From contig NZ_CP041345.1 of assembly GCF_013265555.1 (NCBI RefSeq), positions 790,581 to 854,580 on the forward strand: a stretch of DNA of 64,000 nucleotides, read 5' to 3'. The translations under genes were made by a program, and so were the position numbers. The DNA is from Tenuifilum thalassicum. Lineage in GTDB: Bacteria > Bacteroidota > Bacteroidia > Bacteroidales > Tenuifilaceae. The notes beneath the pieces are model-generated. The model made no database searches. It was not told the DNA's origin and worked only from the letters and a program-made list of their open reading frames with translations. This document shows positions 54,326-63,470 of the stretch, piece after piece; position 1 is the first letter of the stretch; each line of letters opens with the position of its first letter.

Positions 54326-56740
54326 CTAGAAGAGTTTTGGGTATCGTTTAGGATTTACCTCGTGCATTAGCTCGTAAATACCATCAAAAACATCTTCGGC
54401 GTTTGGATTTGAGAAATAGTCGCCATCGCTAGTATATGCAGGGCGATGTTCCTTTGCAGTAATCGTTTTTGGAGGTGAGTCTAGGAACATATAACCATTT
54501 CGCTCCTCTAGGACTTTTTGCATCATATATGCAGTAGCGCCTCCAGGTACATCCTCGTCGAAGAATACTACACGGTTTGTTTTCTTAATTGAATCAAGGA
54601 TTATATTTGGTAGATCGAACGGGAGTAAGGTTTGAACATCAATAAGCTCAACCGATATTCCAAATTCCCAAAGTTGTTCAACGGCTTCTTGAGCAATTCT
54701 AACGTTGCTACCATAGGTTAGCAGGGTGACATCGGAGCCCTCTCTCAGTATTTCGGGAACGCCTAACGGGATTTTGTATTCACCGATGTTTTCAGGGCGT
54801 TTTTCCTTTAGACGATATCCGTTAAGTGGCTCAATTACAAGAGCAGGGTCATCGGCTTCAAGCAAGGTGTTGTAAAAGCCTGCCGCTTGGGTCATGTTGC
54901 GCGGAACGCAAACATAAACGCCACGAATGGAGTTAATAACCATGCTTAAGGGAGAACCAGCATGCCAAACACCTTCGAGCCTATGCCCTCTGGTTGTGAT
55001 GATTAGTGGTGCCATTTGCCCACTTTTTGTACGCCAGCGGATAGTGGCCAAGTCGTCGCTCATGGTTTGAAGTGTATAGAGCAGGTAGTCAAAGTACTGT
55101 ATTTCTGCAATTGGTCGCAAGCCACGAAGTGCAGCTCCTAGGCCCTGGCCTAGAATAGTTGTCTCTCTGATACCAGTATCGGTGATTCTTATTTCGCCGT
55201 ATTTCTTTTGTAAACCTTCGTAGGTTTGGTTTACACCACCTATACCACCAACATCCTCGCCAAATACTACTATCTTTTTATTCTTTTTAAACTGTGCATC
55301 CCAGTTGTCGCGAAGAATCTCGCGTCCTGCTACCATGGGTGAGTCTTCTTTAAAAATAGGAGCAACTCCCTTAACCTTCCATGCTGCACGTTCGGTTTCG
55401 CAGTATAGATGTGAGCTATACTTATCGTAACCTTCTTGCATATTTCTTTCAATCCATGCCGTTAAATCGGCCTGTAGCTTTTCGCGGATGCTACAATCGG
55501 AGCACACATGCCTTAAAATTTGTTTAGCTGCGCTGATATTATCTTTTCTAATTGGATTTGGTATGGCTTTAAGCTTTTCGGTAATCAATCCAACCTTATC
55601 CACATGCTCACGCTTACACATGCACGAGCGGTTATCGATAATTTTAATTAGCTCATCGCGCTCCCTTTTAATTGGATCTGAGTATGCTTCCCAAGCCTTT
55701 TTGCGTGCATCTTTGGCATCGGATTGCGCCTTTGCTTCAATCTGATCTAGTTCACTTGTATTAGCGTAACCATTCTCCAAAATCCAATTGCGAAATCTTA
55801 GGTTGCAATCAAAATCCTTTTCCCATTGTAGACGCTCAGGCGATTTATATCTCTCATGCGAACCTGAAGTGGAGTGCCCTTGCGGCTGTGTTATTTCTGT
55901 TACATGAAATAGTACGGGTACATGCTCTGTTCTTGATTTTTCAACTCCCTTGGTGAAAGTTTCAATTAGTGCAGGGTAATCCCATCCCTTAACCTTATAA
56001 ATGTGAATGCCGTTAACATCCTTTTCTCCTTTCTCAAAGCCCTTTACAAGTTCGGAAATGCTCCCTTTGGCTGTTTGATAGTCTTTTGGAACAGAAATTC
56101 CATAACCATCGTCCCAAACGGCTAAAACCATAGGAACTTGAAGAACTGCCGCTGCATTTAAGGTTTCCCAGAAGTGCCCCTCCGATGTGCTAGCATCGCC
56201 AATTGTACCAAAGGCAACTTCGTTGCCCTGATTGGTAAACTGCTTAAGCTCCCATAGCTCCTTGTTCTGCTTAAAAAGCTTCGAGGCCCATGCTAGCCCT
56301 AATAGCCTAGGCATCTGTCCGGCTGTTGGCGATATGTCTGGCGTGCTATTTTTTTGTTTTGTAAGATCTTTCCAAGTTCCATCAGGATTTAAGCTACGGG
56401 TTGCAAAGTGGTTGTTAAAGGTTCTACCTGCGTTGCCTGGATTAAGGTTAACATCGGTTTGTCCGTAAAGCTGAGCAAAAAATTCTTCGGCCGAAAAGAT
56501 TCCTGCGGCCATCATAAAGGTTTGGTCACGATAGTAGCCCGATCGCCAATCGCCATTTTTAAATGTTTTGGCTAATGCGATTTGTGCAAGCTCCTTTCCG
56601 TCGCCAAAAATCCCAAACTTGGCTTTGCCTGTTAGTACCTCTTTACGTCCTAGTAGGCTGATATTCCTACTTAAATGTGCAATGTAATAATCGTTTAATA
56701 TTTCGTCTTTTGATAGATTTAATTTTTTACTAGTGCTCAT
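54326..56740 (-). CDS. Fused E1 alpha/beta 2-oxoacid dehydrogenase
   Basis: 804 residues joining E1 alpha (about 1-330) and E1 beta (about 465-804). The alpha part has FGTIGDASTSEGHFWETLN (TPP motif start) and TQPQGHSTSGSHERYKSPE (phosphorylation-loop-like). The beta part has VFGEDVGGIGGVNQTYEGLQKKYG, DTGIRETTILGQGLGAALRGLRPIAEIQYFDYL and FDEDVPGGATAYMMQ. The linker (about 335-460) carries Cys 373, 375, 413 and 416, a possible metal site. It decarboxylates pyruvate or branched-chain 2-oxoacids, but E2 and E3 genes are not in the window. Confidence 0.92.
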   Translation of the reverse strand: MSTSKKLNLSKDEILNDYYIAHLSRNISLLGRKEVLTGKAKFGIFGDGKELAQIALAKTFKNGDWRSGYYRDQTFMMAAGIFSAEEFFAQLYGQTDVNLNPGNAGRTFNNHFATRSLNPDGTWKDLTKQKNSTPDISPTAGQMPRLLGLAWASKLFKQNKELWELKQFTNQGNEVAFGTIGDASTSEGHFWETLNAAAVLQVPMVLAVWDDGYGISVPKDYQTAKGSISELVKGFEKGEKDVNGIHIYKVKGWDYPALIETFTKGVEKSRTEHVPVLFHVTEITQPQGHSTSGSHERYKSPERLQWEKDFDCNLRFRNWILENGYANTSELDQIEAKAQSDAKDARKKAWEAYSDPIKRERDELIKIIDNRSCMCKREHVDKVGLITEKLKAIPNPIRKDNISAAKQILRHVCSDCSIREKLQADLTAWIERNMQEGYDKYSSHLYCETERAAWKVKGVAPIFKEDSPMVAGREILRDNWDAQFKKNKKIVVFGEDVGGIGGVNQTYEGLQKKYGEIRITDTGIRETTILGQGLGAALRGLRPIAEIQYFDYLLYTLQTMSDDLATIRWRTKSGQMAPLIITTRGHRLEGVWHAGSPLSMVINSIRGVYVCVPRNMTQAAGFYNTLLEADDPALVIEPLNGYRLKEKRPENIGEYKIPLGVPEILREGSDVTLLTYGSNVRIAQEAVEQLWEFGISVELIDVQTLLPFDLPNIILDSIKKTNRVVFFDEDVPGGATAYMMQKVLEERNGYMFLDSPPKTITAKEHRPAYTSDGDYFSNPNAEDVFDGIYELMHEVNPKRYPKLF

Positions 56741-56869
56741 TGTACAATTTTATTGAGTTTCATCATCTAAACAAAAATGGGTTCGAAATGTTTTGATTTG
56801 AGCTGATAAATGAATTTTTATTAAATATTATTGTAATAGTAAACATTACCAGAATGATGTTGTTGTTTA

Positions 56870-56901
56870 TTTGGTTGTGAATTGTAACAGGAGTATTTTT
56901 G
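56870..56901 (+). promoter_or_regulatory. Promoter for the two small membrane proteins
   Basis: TTTG (56870-56873), 20 bp, TATTTTTG (56894-56901): a consensus Bacteroidota promoter with a predicted UTR of about 10 nt. Confidence 0.75.
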
Positions 56902-56917
56902 TAAAAATTTTATATCG

Positions 56918-57160
56918 ATGTTAACACTCAAATTAATTCTTGTTGCTGCAGCAATATTAGGGATCGCATTACTTGGGATGGCTGTAAGAATTATCTTTCA
57001 TAAAAGCCATAAGTTCCCCGAAACATCTGCAGGACATAATAGGGAACTTAGAAAGCGTGGTGTTACCTGCCCTCGTCATGAAGAGATTAAGTGCTGGGGA
57101 AAAAATGGTAAGAATGCCGATTGCGCTACCTGTTACGAGCACGCCCGTGAGGTTGTTTAA
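56918..57160 (+). CDS. Small Cys-containing membrane protein (copy 1)
   Basis: 80 residues. One N-terminal transmembrane helix (LKLILVAAAILGIALLGMAVRIIF) is followed by a soluble tail with four Cys (CPRHEEIKCWGKNGKNADCATC), which could hold an iron-sulfur cluster or zinc. The N-terminus is paralogous to that of the next protein (LKLVLVVAVLLGFVFLGLSLKIIF). I recognise no named family. The good upstream promoter, paralogy and short spacing argue that it is real. Confidence 0.75.
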   Translation: MLTLKLILVAAAILGIALLGMAVRIIFHKSHKFPETSAGHNRELRKRGVTCPRHEEIKCWGKNGKNADCATCYEHAREVV

Positions 57161-57171
57161 AAAATTAAATT

Positions 57172-57360
57172 ATGATGCCAATTTTAAAGCTAGTTCTAGT
57201 AGTTGCCGTGCTCTTGGGCTTTGTGTTCTTAGGGTTATCGCTTAAAATAATTTTCAAACGTCGTGAGCCTGGATGTAACGATTCCGATCCAGGCTATTCG
57301 TGTGGATGTGGTGGAGGTTCAAGTTGTAGCGCAAATGATGCAAGTAAGGGAATTGGCTAA
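57172..57360 (+). CDS. Small Cys-containing membrane protein (copy 2)
   Basis: 62 residues, same transmembrane helix as copy 1 but a shorter tail with four or more Cys (CNDSDPGYSCGCGGGSSC). The stop codon overlaps the stop of the convergent apbE gene by 2 bp. In Bacteroidota similar small membrane proteins sit next to apbE, hinting at a link to flavinylated or electron-transfer complexes; this is inference. Confidence 0.72.
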   Translation: MMPILKLVLVVAVLLGFVFLGLSLKIIFKRREPGCNDSDPGYSCGCGGGSSCSANDASKGIG

Positions 57361-58355
57361 GGAGTTATTCTTTTTTCAAGGCCTTTGCTCATCCATACCT
57401 CATATTTGCCATCTGGAGTGGAGTAAATAAGATATACATCGATATCTTTCTCTTTTTCTACAAATGCCTTTGCCCATTCTAGTCCTTTAACCATAAAGGC
57501 GGTGGCTAATCCATCGGCAATGGTTGCATTAGGTGCAATAACTGTTGCACTTAATAGGCTGTTTAGCTCAGGAAATCCTGTTTTTGGATTGATGGTGTGA
57601 GAATATTTTTGCCCATCTACTTCAATAAACTTTCGATAATTCCCCGATGTGGCAAGTCCAAATCCTGAACTCATAGTGACCTTTACCTGAATGTTTTCGC
57701 CTGGGAGAGCCGATTCAATAGGCTTATCAATACCAATAATCCACTCTTTGCCTCTAGGGCTGATTCCATTTGCAACTATTTCGCCACCTACTTCAACCAG
57801 GTAGTTTTGTACGCTCTTCCTTTTGAAAAAGTCTGCAATAACATCAACAGTGTAGCCTTGTGCAATGGCATTAACATCAATCTGAATAAGGCTATCCTTT
57901 TTGATTAGCCTGTTTCCTTCAACCGAAATTTTATCCATTCCAATAAGATGCTGCAACGATCGTATTTTGGCGGAATCAATTCCTTGGGTTTTATCGGGTC
58001 CAAATCCAATAGCTCTAATTACTGGTCCAACGGTTATGTCAAAAGCACCTTCGGACTTCCTGTAAATATCGAACGATGCATTAATAACCTCTTTTAAAAG
58101 GTTATCGATGCTATCGGTTTGGTTGCTGTTTATTTTACTGATTAGTGAGCTGGCATTATATATCGACATTGATTGGTCAATCCTGTTAAGGATGGAATCA
58201 ATCTGAGGCCTAAAGTCTCTGTTCAGAGAATCGTAATAGGTAATGCTAAATGTGGTTCCTTGGGTAAAACCTTCAATATGAGTATAGTTGTTTTGTTTCT
58301 TGTTGCATGCAAATAGGGCAGCAAGCAGAATAATAATCAGGCCAATCCGTTTCAT
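57357..58355 (-). CDS. apbE: FAD:protein FMN transferase (ApbE), lipoprotein
   Basis: 332 residues. Lipobox signal IIILLAALFACNKK (Cys near 17). The ApbE domain has GFTQGTTFSITYYDS, FDITVGPVIRAIGFG, DVNAIAQGYTVDVIADFF, YLVEVGGEIVANG and the late GLATSGNYRKF and TIADGLATAFMV blocks. It attaches FMN to Thr/Ser of RnfG/NqrB-type and related proteins in the periplasm. Target genes are not in the window. Confidence 0.95.
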   Translation of the reverse strand: MKRIGLIIILLAALFACNKKQNNYTHIEGFTQGTTFSITYYDSLNRDFRPQIDSILNRIDQSMSIYNASSLISKINSNQTDSIDNLLKEVINASFDIYRKSEGAFDITVGPVIRAIGFGPDKTQGIDSAKIRSLQHLIGMDKISVEGNRLIKKDSLIQIDVNAIAQGYTVDVIADFFKRKSVQNYLVEVGGEIVANGISPRGKEWIIGIDKPIESALPGENIQVKVTMSSGFGLATSGNYRKFIEVDGQKYSHTINPKTGFPELNSLLSATVIAPNATIADGLATAFMVKGLEWAKAFVEKEKDIDVYLIYSTPDGKYEVWMSKGLEKRITP

Positions 58356-58372
58356 ATCTATATATTTTTAAG

Positions 58373-58380
58373 CAAAAGTA
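58373..58380 (-). promoter_or_regulatory. Candidate -7 box for apbE
   Basis: TACTTTTG on the minus strand, 17 bp before the apbE ATG. No -33 at the expected distance. Confidence 0.4.
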
Positions 58381-58441
58381 CAGCATTTAGCCAACATCTG
58401 AAATTCCATTTGGATTCATTTTTGTAAATTGCCCAAAATTT

Positions 58442-61441
58442 ATGAACATGTTGAATTTGTTAGGTGATCAATCGTATTTAAATTCTTATCAGCTTGATAT
58501 ATATGACACATCGTTCGACAAGCTGATGCAGAAACGCATATACAAGGTTCTACTTATTTGCAGTAGCTACGATGCCTTTTTATTGGAAGAGGATGGTAGA
58601 ATTGATGAGCAGATTTTTAACGAGTATGTATCGCTAAACCTCAGATATCCCCCAGTATTCATTCAGGCTAGAAATGCGCGCGAAGTTTTAAAAATATTAC
58701 AGGAGGAGCATATCGATTTAATCATATCGATGTTAAATGTGGGTGAGATAGACACTTTCAAACTAGCCAAAATGCTAAAGGTACGTCATCCCTCAATTCC
58801 TATTGTTGTTCTTACTCCTTTTTCTCGCGAAGTTTCGCTTAGGTTGCAGAACGAAGATTTAAGCGCTATCGACTATGTTTTTTGCTGGTTGGGGAATGCC
58901 GATCTTTTGGTTGCCATAATAAAGCTTATTGAAGATAGAATGAACGCCGACCACGATATTTTAGAGATTGGTGTTCAGTCAATTATTTTGGTGGAGGATT
59001 CAATAAGGTATTACTCTTCGTTTTTGCCTAATATCTACAAAATAATTTTTAGGCAGGCACGCCAATTTATGACCGAAGCCCTTAATGAGCATCATAGGAT
59101 GCTGCGAATGCGAGGTCGTCCTAAAATACTTCTTGCCACAACCTACGATGAGGCTATTGAATTATATAATAGGTATAAGAGCAATGTTCTCGGTGTTATC
59201 TCCGATATTAGCTACAAGGTTAACAACCGCCGAGATCATTTAACTAAAGCTGGTTTGCAGCTTTGTAGGCAAATAAAATCCGAAGATCCAAATATACCTT
59301 TCCTTCTACAATCGTCGGACATTTCCAACAAGGTATATGCCGATGAACTTGGGGTTGGTTTCTTACACAAATACTCTAAGTCATTTAGCTATGAGCTGAA
59401 GAAATATATCTTAGACAATTTTGGCTTTGGTGATTTCGTTTTTAGAGATCCCGATACAAATGCTGAAATTGCAAGAGCTTCGGATTTGAGTCAGCTGCAA
59501 AAGCTAATTCAAAATATTCCCGATCGTTCTCTTGTTTACCACTCAAGTAGAAACGATATCTCGAAATGGTTAAATGCTCGTGCCATCTTTTCCATTGCTC
59601 AGCTGTTTAAACCGATGCGGCTTAAAGATTTTAAATCGATTGACGATGCGCGTAAATTTATTTACTATGCTATATCGGCATATCGCTTGAGCAAGGGGCG
59701 AAGCATTATTGCAAAGTTCGATCGCGATACTTTCGACGAATATAAGTTTTTCTCCCGAATAGGCGATGGCTCAATTGGAGGCAAGGCGCGTGGCTTAGCG
59801 TTTGTAAATCAAATTATCCGTAAGTATAACCTTTTCAGTAAGTTCGACGATACCATTATTACAATTCCCAGAACGGTAGTGCTAAGCACCGATATATTTG
59901 ATGAGTTCATGGAGTCAAACGATTTGTACTCCATTGCCCTGCAAGAAGTTGATGACGAGGTAATACTCGATGCTTTTTTAGAAGCTAAACTACCAGATAG
60001 GGTTAAAATAGATCTTAAGAAAGTAATTTCGGTTTTTCAACGCCCATTAGCTGTTCGCTCATCCAGCAAGTTGGAGGATTCACATTATCAGCCATTTGCG
60101 GGGATCTACTCAACATACATGGTTCCCCATTCCGACGATCCTGAATTTATGCTGGTTTTGCTTGCAAAGGCAATAAAGTCGGTATATGCTTCCGTTTTTT
60201 ATAAGGCTAGCAAGGCATACATGAATGCTACGCAAAATGTGATTGACGAGGAGAAAATGGGGGTAATTATTCAGGAGATTTGTGGCAATCAGTATGGTAA
60301 TATGTATCTACCAACCTTATCGGGTGTTGCCCGTAGCATTAACTTTTATCCAATAGGCTCTGAAAAAACTGAAGATGGAATAGCAAACATCGGTTTTGGC
60401 TTGGGTAAGCTAATAGTTGATGGTGGGGTTTCGCTCCGATTCTCTCCTAAGTATCCTAAAAAGATCCTTCAGCTTTCATCAGTTGAGATGGCCTTACGCC
60501 AGACACAAAAGAATTTTTATGCCTTGAATGTCGATCCAAATTCCTTTGAGCCGAAGGTAGATGATAGCATGAACCTATTTAACCTAGATATCAAGGAAGC
60601 AGAGTCGATTCCCGATTTTAAACTGATTGCATCAACTTACGATATGCATTCTGGAATTCTTAGAGATGGTTACTTTGATGAGGGATTAAAACTTGTAACA
60701 TTCGCTTCCATTCTTAAGCATAATACTTTCCCCCTTGCAAAAATTATTACAGAGCTTTTGGAAATTGGTCAAAGGGAGATGAATAACCATATCGAGATTG
60801 AATTTGCTGCCAACCTAGCGCCTACAGACGGAATGCCTAAGTTATTTAACTTTTTGCAAATCAGGCCAATCGTCGATAGCGACCAATCGGAGCTTGTAGA
60901 ATGGGAACATATTGATATTAATAAGTCAATACTTTACTCTAAGTCAGCCTTAGGACATGGTAAAGTGGAGGGCGTTTACGATTTTGTATATGTTAAACCA
61001 GATACCTTTAATCCCGCACATACTAAACTAATTGCTCAAGAACTTGATGAGGTAAATAAGCGTTTTATAGACATGGCGCGTAACTATGTGCTGGTGGGGC
61101 CTGGTAGATGGGGAAGTAGCGATCCTTGGCTGGGCGTGCCAATTAAATGGTCTCAAATCTCGGAAGCAAGGGTCATCGTAGAGGCTGGGTTGGAGAATTT
61201 TAGAGTTGATCCTAGCCAAGGAACCCATTTCTTCCAGAACCTTACATCTTTTAGAGTTGCTTACCTTACGGTTAACCCATACCTAAAAGATGGAATTTAC
61301 GATATAGATTTTCTAAATTCTTTGCCTGCTTTCTATGAGTCAGAGCATTTAAGATGGGTTCGATTTGACAAACCGCTTACTATTCAGGTTGATGCCAAAA
61401 GTAATCAGGGTATTATTTTAAAACCTGAATGGCTTAAATAG
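58442..61441 (+). CDS. Double receiver-like domain fused to PPDK_N/PEP-synthase ATP-grasp domain
   Basis: 999 residues with no signal peptide. Domain 1 (about 32-165) is receiver-like but degenerate: the acidic pair is CSS, the acceptor position in DLIISMLN is Met, and Lys is replaced by Trp. Domain 2 (about 178-330) keeps the receiver residues E185/D186 (ILVEDS), D255 (VISDIS), Ser in LLQSSD and K310 (FLHKYS). From about 430 follows a pyruvate/PEP-binding ATP-grasp domain (DGSIGGKARGLAF, RPLAVRSSSKLEDS, FAGIYSTYM). The His phospho-carrier (GGxxSHAA) and PEP-binding barrel of PPDK are absent; instead there is a conserved-looking end (VGPGRWGSSDPWLGVPI). Probably a regulatory or non-canonical kinase; function unknown. 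Confidence 0.85.
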   Translation: MNMLNLLGDQSYLNSYQLDIYDTSFDKLMQKRIYKVLLICSSYDAFLLEEDGRIDEQIFNEYVSLNLRYPPVFIQARNAREVLKILQEEHIDLIISMLNVGEIDTFKLAKMLKVRHPSIPIVVLTPFSREVSLRLQNEDLSAIDYVFCWLGNADLLVAIIKLIEDRMNADHDILEIGVQSIILVEDSIRYYSSFLPNIYKIIFRQARQFMTEALNEHHRMLRMRGRPKILLATTYDEAIELYNRYKSNVLGVISDISYKVNNRRDHLTKAGLQLCRQIKSEDPNIPFLLQSSDISNKVYADELGVGFLHKYSKSFSYELKKYILDNFGFGDFVFRDPDTNAEIARASDLSQLQKLIQNIPDRSLVYHSSRNDISKWLNARAIFSIAQLFKPMRLKDFKSIDDARKFIYYAISAYRLSKGRSIIAKFDRDTFDEYKFFSRIGDGSIGGKARGLAFVNQIIRKYNLFSKFDDTIITIPRTVVLSTDIFDEFMESNDLYSIALQEVDDEVILDAFLEAKLPDRVKIDLKKVISVFQRPLAVRSSSKLEDSHYQPFAGIYSTYMVPHSDDPEFMLVLLAKAIKSVYASVFYKASKAYMNATQNVIDEEKMGVIIQEICGNQYGNMYLPTLSGVARSINFYPIGSEKTEDGIANIGFGLGKLIVDGGVSLRFSPKYPKKILQLSSVEMALRQTQKNFYALNVDPNSFEPKVDDSMNLFNLDIKEAESIPDFKLIASTYDMHSGILRDGYFDEGLKLVTFASILKHNTFPLAKIITELLEIGQREMNNHIEIEFAANLAPTDGMPKLFNFLQIRPIVDSDQSELVEWEHIDINKSILYSKSALGHGKVEGVYDFVYVKPDTFNPAHTKLIAQELDEVNKRFIDMARNYVLVGPGRWGSSDPWLGVPIKWSQISEARVIVEAGLENFRVDPSQGTHFFQNLTSFRVAYLTVNPYLKDGIYDIDFLNSLPAFYESEHLRWVRFDKPLTIQVDAKSNQGIILKPEWLK

Positions 61442-61477
61442 GTTTTAAATTTTAAGTTATTGCCCAAAAAAATGTTT

Positions 61478-61519
61478 AATATCATATTTTTTAATGTCAT
61501 TTTTCTTTTGAAATATCAT
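61478..61519 (+). repeat. Three AATRTCAT direct repeats upstream of gdhA
   Basis: AATATCAT (61478-61485), AATGTCAT (61493-61500) and AATATCAT (61512-61519), each followed by a T-run. They could be regulator-binding sites for gdhA or chance in AT-rich DNA. Confidence 0.4.
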
Positions 61520-61606
61520 TTTAATAAATCAAATTTGACAAACTTTTAACACGGGAATTTACTCCCATTTAAAACAAAGGTTAATTAACTAAAAACAGTT
61601 AGCGCA

Positions 61607-62944
61607 ATGAATGTAAATAAATTAATGGCTGAGCTTGAAGCAAAACACCCAGGTGAGGTGGAGTACCTACAAGCTGTTCGTGAGGTTTTAGAGTCAATTG
61701 AAGAGGTTTACAACCAGAATCCACAATTTGAGTCGGCTAAGATAATTGAGCGCATGGTTGAGCCAGATCGCATCTTCATGTTTAAGGTGCCTTGGACCGA
61801 TGATGAAGGTAATGTTCACGTAAATCTTGGTTACCGCGTTCAGTTTAATAATGCAATTGGACCTTACAAAGGTGGTCTTCGTTTCCACCCAAGCGTAAAT
61901 CTTTCAATTTTGAAGTTCTTAGGTTTTGAGCAAATCTTCAAAAATGCTCTTACCACACTTCCTATGGGTGGTGCCAAAGGAGGTAGCGATTTCAATCCTA
62001 AAGGCCGTAGCGATGCTGAAATTATGCGTTTCTGCCAATCGTTTATGCTAGAACTTTGGAAGCACATTGGCCCTGAAACCGATGTACCTGCCGGTGATAT
62101 AGGTGTTGGTGGTCGCGAAATAGGTTTCCTCTATGGAATGTACAAGAAACTTGCAAGCGAAAACACTGGCGTTCTAACAGGTAAAGGTATTAACTGGGGT
62201 GGATCATTAATCCGTCCTGAGGCTACTGGTTTTGGTGCTACTTATTTTGCTCAGGAAATGCTTGCTACTAAAGGTATGTCGTTTGCTGGTAAGCGTGTTG
62301 CCCTTTCTGGTTTCGGTAATGTTGCCTGGGGTGCTGCTCTTAAGGTAACTGAGCTCGGTGGTAAAGTTGTTACCATTTCTGGTCCTGATGGTTATATTCT
62401 TGATGAGGACGGAATTAGTGGCGAAAAGATTGACTACCTACTTGAGCTTCGTGCTTCGAACCAGGATATCGTTGAGCCTTATGCTAAGAAATTCCCTAAC
62501 GCTAAGTTCTTTGCTGGTAAGCGTCCTTGGGAAGTTAAAGTTGACGTTGCTATGCCTTGCGCAACTCAAAATGAGCTTGGTAAAGAAGATGCCGAAGCTC
62601 TTGTTAAGAATGGCTGCGTTTGTGTAGCAGAAGGTGCCAATATGCCTTGTACTCCTGAAGCTATTGAAGTTTTACAACAAAATAAAATCTTATTCGCTCC
62701 TGGTAAAGCTGTTAATGCTGGTGGTGTTGCTACCTCTGGTCTTGAAATGACTCAAAATAGCATGAAGCTAAGCTGGTCTCGCGAAGAGGTTGATGCTCGC
62801 TTACAGCAAATCATGAAAAACATACATGAGGCTTGCGTTAAACATGGTACCGAAAAGGATGGTTACGTTAACTACGTTAAAGGTGCTAACATAGCAGGTT
62901 TCTTGAAAGTTGCAAATGCAATGTTAGATCAAGGAATTCTTTAA
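61607..62944 (+). CDS. gdhA: NADP-type glutamate dehydrogenase
   Basis: 445 residues, the hexameric GDH length. The glutamate/ammonium site is in YRVQFNNAIGPYKGGLRFH and PMGGAKGGSDFNPKGRSD, and the dinucleotide fold in VALSGFGNVAWGAALKVTELGGK. The NLSILKFLGFEQIFKNAL block and length are typical of the small-hexamer, NADP-dependent assimilatory type. It fixes ammonium onto 2-oxoglutarate, a substrate also of KorAB. Codon use is strongly skewed (frequent GGT, GCT, CTT), as in highly expressed genes. Confidence 0.96.
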   Translation: MNVNKLMAELEAKHPGEVEYLQAVREVLESIEEVYNQNPQFESAKIIERMVEPDRIFMFKVPWTDDEGNVHVNLGYRVQFNNAIGPYKGGLRFHPSVNLSILKFLGFEQIFKNALTTLPMGGAKGGSDFNPKGRSDAEIMRFCQSFMLELWKHIGPETDVPAGDIGVGGREIGFLYGMYKKLASENTGVLTGKGINWGGSLIRPEATGFGATYFAQEMLATKGMSFAGKRVALSGFGNVAWGAALKVTELGGKVVTISGPDGYILDEDGISGEKIDYLLELRASNQDIVEPYAKKFPNAKFFAGKRPWEVKVDVAMPCATQNELGKEDAEALVKNGCVCVAEGANMPCTPEAIEVLQQNKILFAPGKAVNAGGVATSGLEMTQNSMKLSWSREEVDARLQQIMKNIHEACVKHGTEKDGYVNYVKGANIAGFLKVANAMLDQGIL

Positions 62945-62967
62945 ATCTAAGTTTTGATATACAGTTT

Positions 62968-63000
62968 ATTAAGGGCTCTTTTTGGAGCCCTTAATTTTTA
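62968..63000 (+). terminator. Terminator of gdhA
   Basis: TTAAGGGCTC (62969-62978) pairs with GAGCCCTTAA (62985-62994), 6-nt loop, then a T-run. Confidence 0.92.
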
Positions 63001-63012
63001 AAACTTACTAAA

Positions 63013-63426
63013 ATGGGGAAAACATCAACAATTATTTATAAAGGTGATTTAAGAACCGAGGCAACTCATACTCGTTCTGGCGTTACCATTACAACCGATG
63101 CTCCTGTTGATAATCAGGGAAAAGGCGAATGTTTTTCGCCTACCGACTTACTTGCAACCTCACTTGGCGCATGTATGATAACCATTATGGGAATTGCTGC
63201 CCAAACACATGGATTCAATATTGATGGAACTAAGATTGATGTTGAGAAAATTATGGGGACCAACCCTCGTAGAGTTGTTGAGGTTGTTATCGATTTATAT
63301 TTCCCTCATAATAATTACACGGAGAAGGAGCGTAAACTAATTGCAGCAGCTGCTAATGAGTGTCCTGTTGCTCAAAGCTTGCATCCTGATTTAAAACAAA
63401 CCTTCCGGTTTCACTTTCCAGAATAA
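63013..63426 (+). CDS. OsmC family protein
   Basis: 137 residues. The catalytic Cys pair of OsmC/Ohr peroxidases is present: TSLGACMITIMGIAA and AANECPVAQSLHPD. The SPTDLLATSLGACM block is typical. OsmC proteins reduce organic hydroperoxides, useful in an oxygen-sensitive cell. Lies between two terminators, so it is a single-gene unit. Confidence 0.92.
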   Translation: MGKTSTIIYKGDLRTEATHTRSGVTITTDAPVDNQGKGECFSPTDLLATSLGACMITIMGIAAQTHGFNIDGTKIDVEKIMGTNPRRVVEVVIDLYFPHNNYTEKERKLIAAAANECPVAQSLHPDLKQTFRFHFPE

Positions 63427-63451
63427 AAAAACGCCCCTGAGGGCGTTTTTT
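63426..63451. terminator. Terminator between osmC-like gene and fabD
   Basis: AAAAAACGCCC (63426-63436) pairs with GGGCGTTTTTT-like sequence from 63441, 4-nt loop; works on both strands. Confidence 0.9.
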
Positions 63452-63470
63452 ATTGAGACTCTATGATATA

